From the NCBI RefSeq assembly GCF_900327775.1, contig NZ_OUMZ01000007.1:1909606-1973605 (forward strand): a DNA stretch of 64,000 nucleotides, written 5' to 3'. This document shows, piece by piece, positions 63,571-64,000 of this stretch (positions are counted from its first letter, which is position 1; the number at the start of each line of letters is the position of its first letter). Below the pieces are notes generated by a model that had not been told where the DNA came from, ran no database searches, and worked only from the letters and a program-made list of their open reading frames with translations. This DNA comes from Roseovarius sp. EL26 (lineage in GTDB: Bacteria; Pseudomonadota; Alphaproteobacteria; Rhodobacterales; Rhodobacteraceae). The position numbers were made by a program, and so were the translations under genes.

Positions 63571-63599
63571 CAACCTATCGCATCTGAACAACATCCCTA

Positions 63600-63633
63600 T
63601 ATGCGGCGCACATCGCCAAGTCTGCGCCGCATA
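63600..63633. terminator. perfect 11-bp hairpin between convergent genes
   Basis: TATGCGGCGCA (63600-63610) and TGCGCCGCATA (63623-63633) pair perfectly around a 12-base loop, 30 bp after the MORN gene stop. No T run; it probably stops or shields transcripts from both sides. Confidence 0.6.
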
Positions 63634-63686
63634 GAAACTGTCGAAACCATCTGCGATTCCAATGCCCACCCAGGTCCCATTTGGGA

Positions 63687-64000
63687 TCAGGTCAACAACT
63701 GCTCCAATGACAATTTCGCAGACACATAGGGCAGCGCGTCTTTGAAAAACACTTCGCCACCAATCTCGAAGCCAAGCTTTTCATAAAAGGCACAAGCGTT
63801 TTGTCGTGCATCACACAACAGCACTTCGATCCGCTCTTGCCGCAACAAACCCGCTCCATGTTGCAACAAAGCCGTTCCCAATCCGCGCCCTCGACAGGCC
63901 GGCGCAATCGCAAATTTACGCAATCGCGCTTGGGGCGGATCCAGAAAGAAGGACCCAGCACCAATCAACTGCGTGCCATGATACCCCGCAACGTGCAGCG
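63687..64000 (-). CDS. GNAT-family N-acetyltransferase, C-terminal part (runs off window)
   Basis: The last 104 codons of an acetyltransferase. The acetyl-CoA motif RLRKFAIAPACRGRGLGTALLQHG is present, then ARQNACAFYEKLGFEIGGEVFFKD, the typical C-terminal part. The frame stays open through base 64000; a TTG at 63968 is not a likely start, as upstream codons continue the fold (VAGYHGTQLIGAGSFFL). Substrate unknown. Confidence 0.85.
   Translation of the reverse strand, partial: LHVAGYHGTQLIGAGSFFLDPPQARLRKFAIAPACRGRGLGTALLQHGAGLLRQERIEVLLCDARQNACAFYEKLGFEIGGEVFFKDALPYVSAKLSLEQLLT

Overview
The window looks like a chromosomal segment of a marine alphaproteobacterium of the order Rhodobacterales (Roseobacter group). 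Support comes from the mix of house-keeping genes (lepA, ftsY, xseA, purD, pyrB/pyrC/pyrD, plsY, gltX, nadE, apbC, gcvH), a SAM-II type riboswitch ahead of metZ, a sat-cysC fusion, a DUF1127 gene, a cupin with the metal-ligand pattern of DMSP lyases, and GC-rich alphaproteobacterial codon use. I see no phage, transposase, integrase, CRISPR array, rRNA or tRNA gene. Genus and species cannot be set from this reading.

Layout. 1-4.4 kb: an M20 amidohydrolase fragment, YjbQ, an SRPBCC protein, trxB, and a MarR-like/ATP sulfurylase/APS kinase fusion. 4.5-9 kb: a more accessory stretch with two secreted proteins, an ArsR regulator divergent from a NIPSNAP-ABM-ABM operon, and degenerate dispersed repeats. 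9-18 kb: a divergent GAPDH with an EntA-like dehydrogenase, dgkA, a methyltransferase, a flavodoxin-like protein, DUF952-pyrD, a BT1-type carrier and a large unknown protein. 18-22.5 kb: lepA, an AT-rich DUF2971 gene, a PhnA-type protein and two paralogous small secreted proteins with duplicated upstream elements. 22.5-31.7 kb: the plsY/pyrC/TM protein/pyrB cluster, a GhrA-type reductase, UDG-phosphoesterase-moaB, a DsbD N-domain protein, yqgE, and metZ under a SAM-II riboswitch. 32-41 kb: a DMSP-lyase-family cupin, a minus-strand run (YciB-like protein, yciB, an EamA carrier, ftsY, a lysoplasmalogenase, a FdsG-FdsB-like diaphorase), and xseA. 41-51 kb: purD, bestrophin, ferredoxin, apbC, DUF1127, an MFS carrier, threonine aldolase with an AraC regulator, and a cobalamin riboswitch in front of an unknown 89-residue protein. 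51-64 kb: an inositol-monophosphatase-family enzyme, a GlxA-type regulator next to gcvH, gltX, a Tat-exported MBL hydrolase, a DDAH-like hydrolase divergent from a LysR regulator, nadE, a periplasmic MORN-repeat protein and a GNAT fragment.

Coherent functional sets: sulfur metabolism (sat-cysC, SAM-regulated metZ, a possible DMSP lyase), pyrimidine synthesis (pyrB, pyrC, pyrD), and one-carbon/redox functions (FdsGB-like subunit, gcvH, GlxA regulator). I did not find one clear new multi-gene system. The best candidates for something undescribed are the B12-riboswitch-controlled small protein, the duplicated small secreted proteins with their shared palindromic element, the regulator-enzyme fusion at 2334-4409, the divergent YciB paralogue, and a dense cluster of perfect inverted repeats between gcvH and the GlxA-type regulator.
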